From Cytophagales bacterium WSM2-2 (GTDB lineage Bacteria > Bacteroidota > Bacteroidia > Cytophagales > Cyclobacteriaceae): DNA of 64,000 nt. A program made the position numbers and the translations under genes. Where the stretch lies: contig BNHL01000001.1 of assembly GCA_015472025.1 (NCBI GenBank), positions 1,178,001 through 1,242,000 of the forward strand. Direction: 5' to 3'. Positions 1 to 8,663 of this stretch are shown piece by piece (within the stretch, counting starts at the first letter, position 1; each line of letters opens with the position of its first letter). The notes below the pieces were generated by a model. That model was not told the DNA's origin. It searched no databases and saw only the letters and a program-made list of their open reading frames with translations.

Positions 1-135
1 GTACTGACGTTGTGCCTGCATCATCGCCTCGTAGCTGTCGCGGATCAGGATAAGGCCTGATTTTGCACCTTTATTGCGCACTTCAATGTACCAACCGTCT
101 TTTTTCTTTTTCGGTAAAATCGGAGGTCTTCCCAT
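1..135 (-). CDS. Small conserved protein of unknown function (3' end cut by window edge)
   Basis: An open frame starts at an ATG at 135 and runs without a stop to base 1, giving 45 residues. It begins MGRPPILPKKKK, then has a hydrophilic segment with GWYIEVRNKG and a possible helix ending at the edge. The basic start and Trp/Tyr spacing resemble small conserved Bacteroidota proteins, but I do not recognise a named family. A good -7 promoter element lies about 50 bases upstream on the same strand, which supports a real gene. The C-terminus is outside the window, so length and function cannot be judged. Confidence 0.6.
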   Translation of the reverse strand, partial: MGRPPILPKKKKDGWYIEVRNKGAKSGLILIRDSYEAMMQAQRQY

Positions 136-184
136 ATTTTTATTGATTTATGGCCGTTTTTAGGCCGTTTTTGATATGCAACCG

Positions 185-192
185 CAAAGGTA
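185..192 (-). promoter_or_regulatory. Candidate -7 element for the left-edge gene
   Basis: On the minus strand this reads TACCTTTG, an exact match to the Bacteroidota -7 consensus TAnnTTTG. It sits 50 bases before the ATG at 135. No convincing TTTG -33 box lies at the usual 19-base spacing, so confidence is moderate. Confidence 0.4.
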
Positions 193-289
193 CAAATTTT
201 GTTCCACACGGCCTCATCAGCCCGAAAATAGGGGCTTTATAAGCATAAGGGATCACGGTGCGCTTGACGCTATTTTCTCCATTTAGCCG

Positions 290-309
290 TTAATTTGCGG
301 CCAAATTAA
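290..309 (+). repeat. Perfect inverted repeat just before the start of the 318 gene
   Basis: TTAATTTG and CAAATTAA form an 8-bp perfect inverted repeat around a 4-base CGGC centre. It ends 8 bases before the ATG at 318. It could be an operator or a start-proximal mRNA hairpin. The left arm also resembles a -7 element with one mismatch. Confidence 0.4.
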
Positions 310-317
310 AGTCTGTT

Positions 318-1613
318 ATGATTGCCCGAACATTATTAAAAGCCTGGCTCATCATCTCCGTTGTTTACATCATTGTTTCATGCGATTCACGCAAAGAGAA
401 ATCAACTACTAGTGAAGCCAGCAAAGACTCGGTTAATACTGTTAGCGATGAATTAAATCAAGATCAATTACCAATCGATACTAGCGCGATCGAATTTGCA
501 GACGTAAAAATTGAGCATCCCCGAGGGGACACGTTCAGTCTGCGCATCCCCAAAGATTTTAAAATAAAAATCGTTGCCACAGGGCTGATGCGTCCGCGGT
601 TCATGGACTTCGATCCTGACGGGAACCTGTTTGTAACTGATATGTACAACCTGGCTGATAATTCCAGGGGTGCTATTTATAAATATGAAATCCGCGAGAC
701 GTACAATCTAGTGAACCGCGTAACTTATCTTTCAGGTCTTCGAAATCCGAATAGCGCAGTTTTTCATATTGACAAAGAAAAAAAACTTTGGCTCTATGTC
801 GCCATGACAGACAAACTGATTCGCATTCCTTATGCGGTCAACGATAGCCTACCTTCCGGGCCTCCGCAACAATTAGATACTTATCCTGATTATGGATTGA
901 GTTATCGCTATGGTGGCTGGCACTTGACGCGAACGATCGCTTTCAATGACAGTAGCGAACTTTATATTTCAGTGGGAAGCAGCTGTAATTCTTGTATCGA
1001 AAAAGAAGAAGTCCGCGCCTCTCTCATTCGTATGAATGAAGACGGAAACAATCGTAAAATCATCGCTTCAGGACTCCGAAATGCAGTTGGCCTTGCCTGG
1101 GCTAACGGGAAATTATATGTCAGCAATATGGCGGCTGATCATTTGGGCAAAGACAAACCCGATGATGCCGTATTTGAGATCGAAGAAGGGAAGCACTATG
1201 GCTGGCCTTATTTCTTCCACTGGAATGGAGCTGTCTATCGTGATTCGAAGTACGATACAGTCAGGCTCACGATGGACTCCACGCAAATACCGAGCGCGTT
1301 CAGTTACCTGGGTGCACATACGGCTCCTCTTGGCCTAGCCTGGTTTGGTGAGAAAGAATCTTCTGACCCAGTATTGAAAAATTATTTTCTGTTAGCACAG
1401 CACGGCTCTTATACACCTTCCATTGGACGAGGCTATAGTTTACAACGCATTCGAAGGAATCACAAACCAGAAGATTTCATTACCGGCTTCCTGGATAAGC
1501 AGGGAAAAGTACATGGCCGTCCTTGCGGAATAAAAAGTGCGGGAGCAGACTCTTTCTATTTTACCGACGACAAATTCGGCACCATCTATTACGTTTATAA
1601 AGACGACCAGTAA
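318..1613 (+). CDS. Glucose/sorbosone dehydrogenase-like beta-propeller lipoprotein
   Basis: The 431-residue product starts with a lipoprotein signal peptide ending IVSC (lipidated Cys22), followed by a Ser/Lys/Asp-rich linker to about residue 60. The remainder resembles the six-bladed propeller of soluble glucose dehydrogenases and L-sorbosone dehydrogenases: a blade-1 segment with GLMRPRFMDFDPDGNLFVTD, a later SGLRNPNSAVF blade, and ASGLRNAVGLAWANGKLYVS near residues 252-275. Such proteins often use PQQ to oxidise sugars in the periplasm, but substrate and cofactor cannot be read here. It is probably anchored in a membrane facing the periplasm or surface. The next gene is convergent, so it looks monocistronic. 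It could also be a non-catalytic NHL/GSDH-fold protein. Confidence 0.8.
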   Translation: MIARTLLKAWLIISVVYIIVSCDSRKEKSTTSEASKDSVNTVSDELNQDQLPIDTSAIEFADVKIEHPRGDTFSLRIPKDFKIKIVATGLMRPRFMDFDPDGNLFVTDMYNLADNSRGAIYKYEIRETYNLVNRVTYLSGLRNPNSAVFHIDKEKKLWLYVAMTDKLIRIPYAVNDSLPSGPPQQLDTYPDYGLSYRYGGWHLTRTIAFNDSSELYISVGSSCNSCIEKEEVRASLIRMNEDGNNRKIIASGLRNAVGLAWANGKLYVSNMAADHLGKDKPDDAVFEIEEGKHYGWPYFFHWNGAVYRDSKYDTVRLTMDSTQIPSAFSYLGAHTAPLGLAWFGEKESSDPVLKNYFLLAQHGSYTPSIGRGYSLQRIRRNHKPEDFITGFLDKQGKVHGRPCGIKSAGADSFYFTDDKFGTIYYVYKDDQ

Positions 1614-1635
1614 ATAATAGGTCCGACAGAAAGAA

Positions 1636-3858
1636 CTAAAGCCCGAGATAGCTTTTGAAATATCCGCATTCCTTGATGACTTCCTGGTAATATCTCGTAG
1701 TGGAATATTCTTCTTTTAGTCGTTTAAATCCGGCCCATTCCTTATAGGCAACCGGGGTTTCTCCATAAAATCCCTGTTTGCTATGATAGGCTTCAGTGTA
1801 ATAACCATTACGCTCACACTTGGCCAGCATGTAATTACACTTTGCTTTCTGCTCAGAAGTAGTGGCCGCGTCCAATGCCATTTGATAATACTTCCGGGTA
1901 CAAGAGCTGCTCAGTAACTGAGGCTGGTAGTAAGGCTCAATGTAGTTCCCGTACTGATTCATGATTGACCCATAATAGAATACCCGCGCATTACCAAAAT
2001 AAGTCATGTTGTAAAATGCATTTGCGAGCAACATACTGTTATTATAAACATCAATTCCCTTTTGAACATTGGACTGCATTTCTTTCATCTTAGACAGGAA
2101 AGTAATTTTAGTGTATGGCACTTTCAGACTTGTAGCATGGTCACAGTCATGACAGTCTTTGATTTTACCGTTGAACGGATTGCCCAATAATTCAGTATCC
2201 TTCTTTGCCGACTGCTCCATAATGTTGATGGCTTCATCCAGTTTTTCATTGTAAGCCCGCATCACAGCCTGGTATTCATAAATATCGTCCAGTGTGATCT
2301 TGTAGTTTTTCTCACCCAGTTTCTCCATTTCTGATTTAACAGACTTGGTTAGAAATGTTTTCATTGCTTCAAGGCCGGTCTCGTTCCGGTAAAATTCTTC
2401 ATCACTGTTAAAGAGTTCTGCCATCACACTATTTCCCTGACTTTTGTAAAGTGCAGCTATATACCGCTTACTCCACGAGAGCGCATTCTGATAGCGGAAT
2501 TTTTCGTGCTCTGCGGGGCTGCCCAACAGCCATGTTAAGTCAGACAATATTTTCTCTTCACTTGCCTGGTCGAGCGCGTTGATACGCGCAATAGAATTGA
2601 TCAGCTTAAGTAATTTTAGTTGAGGTGTCTGAATAGACGGGTCTGTTAGCTTCTGTTTTTCTGCGCTGCTTAAATACAGATCAGCACCTGAATAGTTTCC
2701 TGCAAAGATGTTAAGATAGCCCGCAGCCGTATTCCATAAAAAAGGTTTGCCTGTGCGATTTTCATTTGCGATCGTAGAGACGAGCTGCAAAGATTCCTTG
2801 TTCAAATTATTCTTTACGGATTGCCTGTACTCGCCAGCGGTTGTGAATGAAAGTTCATTTAGTGAAGTCTCCTCCTTGTTAATTAGTCGCGTCAAAAGAT
2901 AATCCAGGTGAGGGCTGGTTGGAATCAGGTTGTAAATCTCCCGGATGGCCTTACGTTCCTCACCATAAAAACCCATCAATGACCACAGAGCGGCTTTCTC
3001 TTCGTTAGTTTTTGCAAGCCCAAGAGAACTCTCGAAAAATCCATCTTGTGGATGAAAGCTGTAAGCTGTCACCTGGCGAAGTCCCGGGCACTGATCGAAC
3101 GCCACACTATACATGTAGTTCGACTGTGTAAAATTCTTTGCACTGTAATATGCTCCGGCCACATATGCCATTGCTCGATAGTAGAGCACGTTTTTTGGAG
3201 CCGTGGCTTTTGTCCTTTCGAAAAATGCAATTGCATTTTTTTTATTCGCGCTGTAGAAGTTGGCTTTCATCGCCTGGAACCAGTAGCGATTCTTTAAAAA
3301 CGGATCAGTAGTCGCAGTATACAACCGCTCTACTTCCGCAATAGTGCCGGCATCAACAAGAACCTGCTTGGTATTATCATAATTCCACGAAGGTCCTGCG
3401 GTGCTGGCTTTTTCGATCTCCTTCGCATAGTACATAAATTCAATAAAGCCCCTGATTCGCATATCAGCTACATTGACGTAAGCATACGTTTGAGGGATTG
3501 GTTGTTTATTTTTCATTCGAGTGTAGATGTCCTGGCCCGCTTTCGCGCCATCCTCTTCCAGCAATAAAAACCTGACCTTGTCTTTGCTTAGCTTCCCCTG
3601 CAAATACCCGGACCAGTCTTCAGTGATATCGTTGCTAAACCTGGTTAACGGATCACTGTCCGCTTCAGTCGAATAGAAACCATGATTGGGATCATGGAAC
3701 AGCGGTGTGTAAGAAGCGTCTACAAAAGCTTCCGGTGCAAAATTGGAATGAAAAAAGTCGTCAAAATCCACATAACCGCAGGCAAAAATTACTCCGCATG
3801 TGCCGATTGCAATGGTGCTAAAAAGCACCGGTAGTTTTTTTGAAAATATCTTTTTCAT
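1636..3858 (-). CDS. Large helical-repeat (TPR-like) lipoprotein of unknown function
   Basis: The 740-residue product has an N-terminal signal ending IFAC (Cys27 as probable lipid site), with acidic residues shortly after (GYVDFDD), as in surface-directed Bacteroidota lipoproteins. From about residue 140 on it is strongly helical, with repeated Ala/Tyr-rich helix pairs such as NRYWFQAMKANFYSANKKNAIAF and AKCNYMLAKCERNGYYTEAYH, typical of TPR/SEL1-like solenoids. A CxxC (KDCHDCDH) lies near residue 580. The start overlaps the upstream gene's last 41 bases, so the two are co-transcribed and probably work together. I do not recognise a named function. A scaffold or envelope-binding role is only inference. 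Confidence 0.7.
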   Translation of the reverse strand: MKKIFSKKLPVLFSTIAIGTCGVIFACGYVDFDDFFHSNFAPEAFVDASYTPLFHDPNHGFYSTEADSDPLTRFSNDITEDWSGYLQGKLSKDKVRFLLLEEDGAKAGQDIYTRMKNKQPIPQTYAYVNVADMRIRGFIEFMYYAKEIEKASTAGPSWNYDNTKQVLVDAGTIAEVERLYTATTDPFLKNRYWFQAMKANFYSANKKNAIAFFERTKATAPKNVLYYRAMAYVAGAYYSAKNFTQSNYMYSVAFDQCPGLRQVTAYSFHPQDGFFESSLGLAKTNEEKAALWSLMGFYGEERKAIREIYNLIPTSPHLDYLLTRLINKEETSLNELSFTTAGEYRQSVKNNLNKESLQLVSTIANENRTGKPFLWNTAAGYLNIFAGNYSGADLYLSSAEKQKLTDPSIQTPQLKLLKLINSIARINALDQASEEKILSDLTWLLGSPAEHEKFRYQNALSWSKRYIAALYKSQGNSVMAELFNSDEEFYRNETGLEAMKTFLTKSVKSEMEKLGEKNYKITLDDIYEYQAVMRAYNEKLDEAINIMEQSAKKDTELLGNPFNGKIKDCHDCDHATSLKVPYTKITFLSKMKEMQSNVQKGIDVYNNSMLLANAFYNMTYFGNARVFYYGSIMNQYGNYIEPYYQPQLLSSSCTRKYYQMALDAATTSEQKAKCNYMLAKCERNGYYTEAYHSKQGFYGETPVAYKEWAGFKRLKEEYSTTRYYQEVIKECGYFKSYLGL

Positions 3859-4816
3859 AACGCGTCAGATTAAGGCTATCAAGGTCAAAGAAAATAATTT
3901 CATCTGTTTTTTCACGAAGGTTTTCTTTCAGGTCTTTGGCTATTTCTCGCAGGTTTTCGGAGCTGACAGACTCGATTCTTATAATGTCACCTTTTCGAAA
4001 ATAACGACCAGCCTTAAACCCATCCTCCTTTACAACAAAGGTAGTAGGCGATTTCATTTCAAACTGCTTGTCATTGATGAAAGTATTTTGATCCATTTTA
4101 TTCAAAAGACCGGTGACACGTTTATTTCGAACGTGAACCCCCCATGAGAAAACAGGCAAAGCAACATTCAGAGTTAAAGGATAAATTTTTAGAGTAGTAA
4201 CGTACTGATGAGCTGTTTTCGAATCGTAAATGGAGTTGGAAGAGTCAGGTGAAATTTTGCCCATGTTGTAATACATAAGTGTTCCGTAGTCCACTTCAGG
4301 AATACCTGTCTTCTCAAAATATTTAACCTGGTGAAGGCGAATCGTAGCTGATAATCGTTTGCCTGATTGTCTTTTAATGGCCTTGATAAATTTAAAGTAG
4401 GCGTCTTTGGTGGAGAGTGTCCAGTCGCAGTCAACCTGAATTTCAGAGTATGTTATGTTGTGCTTCTCACTGATTTGATCAACGTAGGAGACAATTTTTT
4501 TTGAAAGATCATCATCACTGTATTTTTTGAACACTTCGTTCTTGATGTATACTACCGGAATGATCGAGATACCTTCTGGCAATTCCCGAAACGCTATCGG
4601 TGACACCGGGGCAGGGACTCCTCGCTGCATTGCCACGTCAAAGTAGCGCACATAAATTTTTTTCACGTTGTTACTGAGAAGTGCCTCTTTTTCGGAGTCA
4701 GAAAGGCTAAAGACAGTTTTCCAGTAGTAAAATGAAGTAGCTGGTTCGGTGGACTGATCTTTACATGCACTCAAAAAAAGAGTGATTACTCCAACTGCCA
4801 GAATACGCTCGATCAT
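3818..4816 (-). CDS. Lipoprotein with TIM-barrel-like domain (possibly DUF3142-related)
   Basis: The chosen ATG at 4816 overlaps the preceding gene's TGA as ATGA, and it places a lipoprotein signal at the very start (LFLSAC, then KDQS). A longer frame extends upstream but would add an unlikely hydrophilic leader before the signal. The mature part (332 residues in total) has alternating strand/helix segments: KIYVRYFDVAM, IIPVVYIKN, YSEIQVDCDWTLSTKDAYFKF and LMYYNMGKIS, as in glycoside-hydrolase-like TIM barrels of the DUF3142 type. The conserved DCDW and YYN segments are candidate active-site residues. It sits between an MmcQ-like gene and the helical-repeat lipoprotein in one operon. Family assignment is tentative. 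Confidence 0.65.
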   Translation of the reverse strand: MIERILAVGVITLFLSACKDQSTEPATSFYYWKTVFSLSDSEKEALLSNNVKKIYVRYFDVAMQRGVPAPVSPIAFRELPEGISIIPVVYIKNEVFKKYSDDDLSKKIVSYVDQISEKHNITYSEIQVDCDWTLSTKDAYFKFIKAIKRQSGKRLSATIRLHQVKYFEKTGIPEVDYGTLMYYNMGKISPDSSNSIYDSKTAHQYVTTLKIYPLTLNVALPVFSWGVHVRNKRVTGLLNKMDQNTFINDKQFEMKSPTTFVVKEDGFKAGRYFRKGDIIRIESVSSENLREIAKDLKENLREKTDEIIFFDLDSLNLTRYEKDIFKKTTGAF

Positions 4817-5157
4817 TTCTTCTTCTTTGATTTTTTGATCAGCATCTTGGGTGCCACATTTGTCCACGCTACCATAAGTAGTTTTTTCAAAGCAGTTTCG
4901 GTCACTTTGCTAAGATCGACATATGTCCAACCAAGTTTTCCCCAGGCTCCTTTCACCGGGAAGACAGATGTCGGGTATGCTTCACATAACTCCGGTTGTT
5001 CTGCCTTGGAAAGTTTAAGCACTGCGCGCTGGTCATCAAGCCAAAGTGTGGCAAAAATCTTTTTCTTCACCCGGTAAGCAGGTTTATCGAAATGGTCATA
5101 TTCGTTCGCCTCGGGAAGGGAAAGGCACAAAGTCCGTGCTGTTTCAACATCAACCAT
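4813..5157 (-). CDS. MmcQ/YjbR family protein
   Basis: The 114-residue protein matches the MmcQ/YjbR (CyaY-like fold) family: an N-terminal helix with CLSLPEANEYDHFDKPAYRV, a central beta sheet with KKIFATLWLDDQRAVLKLS, and a C-terminal helix around WTNVAPKML. Family members are small cytoplasmic proteins described as DNA-binding-like, with no settled function. The tail is Lys-rich (KKSKKKK). Its TGA overlaps the next gene's ATG by four bases, implying translational coupling to an exported lipoprotein. The functional link is unclear. The ATG at 5157 is the natural start. Confidence 0.85.
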   Translation of the reverse strand: MVDVETARTLCLSLPEANEYDHFDKPAYRVKKKIFATLWLDDQRAVLKLSKAEQPELCEAYPTSVFPVKGAWGKLGWTYVDLSKVTETALKKLLMVAWTNVAPKMLIKKSKKKK

Positions 5158-5236
5158 CCGTTGAAGTTAATTGAAAAACACTATCTTGAAAAACGAAGAA
5201 TATCGCCCATCGACAGTTCCTGTAAAACAAAGTCCT

Positions 5237-6139
5237 ATGAATACAAGCCGAAGAGAATTTATTAAGAAAAGTGCGCTAGCCACTATTGGCATCTCACTTG
5301 CAAGCCAGCAAGGATTTTCCTTTATCAAAGGAAGACCGCAGTTAAGCATTCAACTATATACTGTGCGTGACGAGATGAAACAAGACCCGCTGGGCACGCT
5401 CAAGCAAATTGCAGCAATCGGTTATAAAAATGTAGAGCACGCTAGCTATGTCGACAGGAAATTCTATGGATACACCGCCAAAGAATTCAAAACTCTCCTG
5501 TCCGACCTTGGTTTGAATATGCCTAGCGGTCATACCGTGATGGCCAAAAAACATTGGGACGAAGCGAAAAATGATTTTTCAGACGCATGGAAATACACCG
5601 TAGAGGACGCTGCAATTCTCGGGCAACAGTATGTTATCAGCCCATCGATGGATGCCAGTATTTACCAAACCGAAGACCTGTTAAAGCATTTTTGTGAAAT
5701 CTTCAACAAGAGCGGAGAGCTTTGTAAAAAATCAGGGATGAAATTCGGGTATCACAATCACGATTTCGAGTTCAGTAAAAAAATCAATGACAAAATGGTG
5801 TACGAGTTGATCATGGACAACACCGATCGCAACCTCGTTGTTCAACAACTCGATACCGGCAATCTGTTCAATGGGGGTGCCAAAGCCATCGACATCATTA
5901 AAAAATATCCGGGTCGTTTTGAATTGCTACACGTGAAAGATGAGATCGAAGCTAAAAGTGGAAATGATAAATACGAAAGCACCATATTAGGCAAAGGTAT
6001 TGCTCAGCTAAAGGAGATATTGGATCTCACCAAATCAGACGTGAAATTTTTGGTTGTGGAACAAGAGGCATACCAGGACAAAACTCCGATCGATTGTGCC
6101 AAAGAAGATTTCAATGTGATGAGGGGTTGGGGTTTTTAA
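5237..6139 (+). CDS. Sugar phosphate isomerase/epimerase family protein with Tat signal
   Basis: The ATG at 5237 is preferred over one 66 bases upstream because it starts at MNTSRREFIKKSALATIG, a twin-arginine signal (SRREF), giving 300 residues. The body is an AP-endonuclease-2/xylose-isomerase-like TIM barrel: LSIQLYTVRDEM at the start, YHNHDFEF (metal-ligand style HNHD) in the middle, QLDTGN, LLHVKD and a final FLVVEQEAYQD strand. These match the secreted sugar isomerase/epimerase proteins common in Bacteroidota. Tat export implies folding with a metal before crossing the membrane. The substrate is unknown. A weak promoter (TTG, 18 bases, TATCTTGA) precedes it. Confidence 0.85.
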   Translation: MNTSRREFIKKSALATIGISLASQQGFSFIKGRPQLSIQLYTVRDEMKQDPLGTLKQIAAIGYKNVEHASYVDRKFYGYTAKEFKTLLSDLGLNMPSGHTVMAKKHWDEAKNDFSDAWKYTVEDAAILGQQYVISPSMDASIYQTEDLLKHFCEIFNKSGELCKKSGMKFGYHNHDFEFSKKINDKMVYELIMDNTDRNLVVQQLDTGNLFNGGAKAIDIIKKYPGRFELLHVKDEIEAKSGNDKYESTILGKGIAQLKEILDLTKSDVKFLVVEQEAYQDKTPIDCAKEDFNVMRGWGF

Positions 6140-6200
6140 AATAAAGACAGGATAATTGAAATGATTTGAATGCCGAATATTTTGCATAGTTAAATTTTGA

Positions 6201-7628
6201 ATGGCGAATACTGAAATAAAGAATCAAGGCCAGCTCGTTCGCTCGCTGGGATTACTATCCGTTTTCTTCCTGGTTGTCAGTTCTGTCATTGGCTCCGGTG
6301 TTTATAAAAAAGTGGCCCCGATGTCAGAAGCGCTTCAGTCGCCAGGACTGGTGTTGCTGGCATGGGCATTGGGAGGTGTACTCACGTTGTGCGGAACACT
6401 CAGCAATGCTGAAGTGGCCAGTATGCTTGCCGACTCGGGTGGTGAATTCGTCTACTATAAAAAAATCTACAATCGCTTTTTTGCCTTTCTCTACGGCTGG
6501 GCCAACTTCACCGCCATTCGCTCAGCCTCGATCGCCTCAATTGCCTACGTCTTTTCGCAATCATTTAATTCGCTTGTTCCACTTCCGACATTGCCGGGCG
6601 AATGGTCATCATTAACAATACTTGGATTCCTTACTCCGTTTGACAATTTTGGCGTGAAGCTGCTCACTATTATGTTAGTGCTTGCGTTGACGTACCTCAA
6701 CTACGTTGGGCTAAAGGTTGGAGAGAATTTCAGCAAAGTGATTTTGTACATCGTTCTGACTTCTCTCTTCCTCATTGTGATATTCGGATTTACTCTTGGC
6801 CATGGAAGTTGGACTAATATTGAGACGAATGCGTCCGGGTACGTAGATCGGTCCTGGATGGATTCCATTTTTATCAAAAGTCTGTTTGCTGCTTTGCTTT
6901 CCGCATTTTGGGGTTATGAAGGATGGAGCACAATCGGCTATCTCGGAGGGGAAATCAAAAACGCTCAGCGCAATCTTCCGCTGGCGCTCGTTTTCGGAAT
7001 GCTATTCGTAATGGCCGTCTACCTGGGTGTCAACTTCACGTATCTCTATGTCCTGCCCATCGACAATTTGCTGGCAGCACAACAATCACAAAATACAATT
7101 GCTGCAGTGGTAGTCGTCAAGCATTTGCTTGGAGATACCGGAGGATTAGTCATTTCACTTTTAATTTTAATTACAACGCTGGGTTGCACCAACACTACAA
7201 TCCTTGCTGCACCACGACTGTATTTTGCCATGGCTAAAGAGGGTTTGTTTTTTAAACGGGCAGCTGAAATCCACCCCAAGTATAACATTCCCTCCAAAGC
7301 ATTCTTGTTTCAGGCTGTCGTGATCTGCTTACTCATCATTAGCGGAAGTTTTGACCAGCTTACCGATATGCTGATTTTTGCATCGTTCATATTCTACGGT
7401 GCAACAACCTTGGGCGTATTCATTCTGCGAATAAAAATGCCGGACGCGCCCCGACCCTATAAGGCGTGGGGTTATCCCATTGTGCCGGCTATTTTCATTT
7501 TGTTCTGCATTGCCCTTCTGATCGTCACATTTGCAAGTAAGCCGCGTGAAGCAACGATGGGGTTGGTGCTGATGATGACCGGTATCCCATTCTACTGGTA
7601 CTGGAACAAGAAAAAAGAGAATACTTAG
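6201..7628 (+). CDS. APC family amino acid permease
   Basis: The 475-residue protein shows about twelve hydrophobic segments and the APC superfamily start: GLLSVFFLVVSSVIGSGVYKK, with the conserved GSG-type unwound region of TM1 that contacts the substrate amino group. A cytoplasmic loop with GYEGWSTIGYLGGEIKNAQR matches the TM6/7 region of eukaryote-like L-type and bacterial APC carriers. It should import or exchange an amino acid across the inner membrane, but the substrate cannot be told. It ends in a short Lys-rich tail. It stands alone between the isomerase-like gene and a YitT gene. No terminator is evident downstream. Confidence 0.88.
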   Translation: MANTEIKNQGQLVRSLGLLSVFFLVVSSVIGSGVYKKVAPMSEALQSPGLVLLAWALGGVLTLCGTLSNAEVASMLADSGGEFVYYKKIYNRFFAFLYGWANFTAIRSASIASIAYVFSQSFNSLVPLPTLPGEWSSLTILGFLTPFDNFGVKLLTIMLVLALTYLNYVGLKVGENFSKVILYIVLTSLFLIVIFGFTLGHGSWTNIETNASGYVDRSWMDSIFIKSLFAALLSAFWGYEGWSTIGYLGGEIKNAQRNLPLALVFGMLFVMAVYLGVNFTYLYVLPIDNLLAAQQSQNTIAAVVVVKHLLGDTGGLVISLLILITTLGCTNTTILAAPRLYFAMAKEGLFFKRAAEIHPKYNIPSKAFLFQAVVICLLIISGSFDQLTDMLIFASFIFYGATTLGVFILRIKMPDAPRPYKAWGYPIVPAIFILFCIALLIVTFASKPREATMGLVLMMTGIPFYWYWNKKKENT

Positions 7629-7749
7629 TTCTGTCTGTTTCGCTACGAGTAGCCAACCCAAACTAAATTAGATTATAATTTTCCAATCTCTGGCTTTAAC
7701 AGTCAGGCGGTATATCAACTTAAGGTTAAAAAATGTATTTTCATGACAC

Positions 7750-8661
7750 ATGAGTACACTACAACGCTTCAATCAACTGAAAGCGATCCGGATTCGCCGG
7801 ATTAACATCACGCGTGGAATCAAGGACGCTTTCTTCATCCTCCTCGGTGTAGCCGCAGCTGGCTTCGGGCTAAAAGGCTTTCTTTTACCAAATCATTTTT
7901 TGGATGGAGGTGTGATGGGAATTTCACTCCTAGTCAACCTGCTGTATAATGTCGATCTCTCCATACTTGTGATCATTATCAATGTTCCATTTATCATTAT
8001 CGGCTATACGCAAGTCTCAAAAGTTTTTGCCATCAAAACCCTGATCGGAATCGTTCTTCTTGCGATCGCGTTGGCGTACGTAGAATTTCCAATCGTAACG
8101 TCTGATAAATTACTGATTGCTTTTTTCGGAGGGTTCTTTCTGGGTGCAGGTATTGGTTTATCCATTCGTGGTGGCAGTGTATTGGATGGCACTGAAATTC
8201 TCGCCATCTACTCCAGTCGCAAAACCACGCTTACAGTAGGCGATATAATTCTTGCATTCAACATCATCATATTTTCTGTAGCAGCATACCTGATGCATAT
8301 CGAAACTGCGCTGTACGCAATTCTTACTTACCTCGTTGCCAGCAAAACTGTCGATTTTGTTGTACACGGTATTGAAGAATACACGAGTGTCATGATTGTG
8401 TCGGAAAAAAGTAATGAAATCAAAGATGCCATCATCCACAATATGGGCCGTGGTGTGACGGTCCTCAAGGGGAAAAGCGGCTTTGGAAAGAAAGGACATC
8501 GTACATTTGATGTCGATGTTATTTTCACCGTCATCACTCGCCTGGAGCTTCAAAAATTGAAAACTGAAATTGCCAAAATCGATCCTGATGCTTTTGTGGT
8601 GGAAAACAGCGTGAATGACATCAAGGGTGGAATGATCAAGAAGAGGCCACTGGAGGAATAG
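7750..8661 (+). CDS. YitT family membrane protein (DUF161 plus DUF2179)
   Basis: The 303-residue protein has about five hydrophobic segments (residues 25-215), including LGVAAAGFGLKGFLLPNHFLDGGVMG and FFLGAGIGLSIRGGSVLDGTEILA, the hallmark Gly-rich repeats of the DUF161/YitT family. It ends with a cytoplasmic DUF2179 domain (SVMIVSEKSNEI, GRGVTVLKGKSGFGKK) from about residue 215. The cellular role of the family is unknown. The TAG stop is only two bases before the NADAR gene's ATG, so the two are very probably co-transcribed. There are four Arg-rich residues in the first 25, consistent with an internal N-terminus. Confidence 0.88.
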   Translation: MSTLQRFNQLKAIRIRRINITRGIKDAFFILLGVAAAGFGLKGFLLPNHFLDGGVMGISLLVNLLYNVDLSILVIIINVPFIIIGYTQVSKVFAIKTLIGIVLLAIALAYVEFPIVTSDKLLIAFFGGFFLGAGIGLSIRGGSVLDGTEILAIYSSRKTTLTVGDIILAFNIIIFSVAAYLMHIETALYAILTYLVASKTVDFVVHGIEEYTSVMIVSEKSNEIKDAIIHNMGRGVTVLKGKSGFGKKGHRTFDVDVIFTVITRLELQKLKTEIAKIDPDAFVVENSVNDIKGGMIKKRPLEE

Positions 8662-8663
8662 TT

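Noticed and set aside
3800-4147. A plus-strand frame antisense to the lipoprotein cassette
   Set aside because: It lies wholly within two supported minus-strand genes and has no recognisable composition of a real protein.
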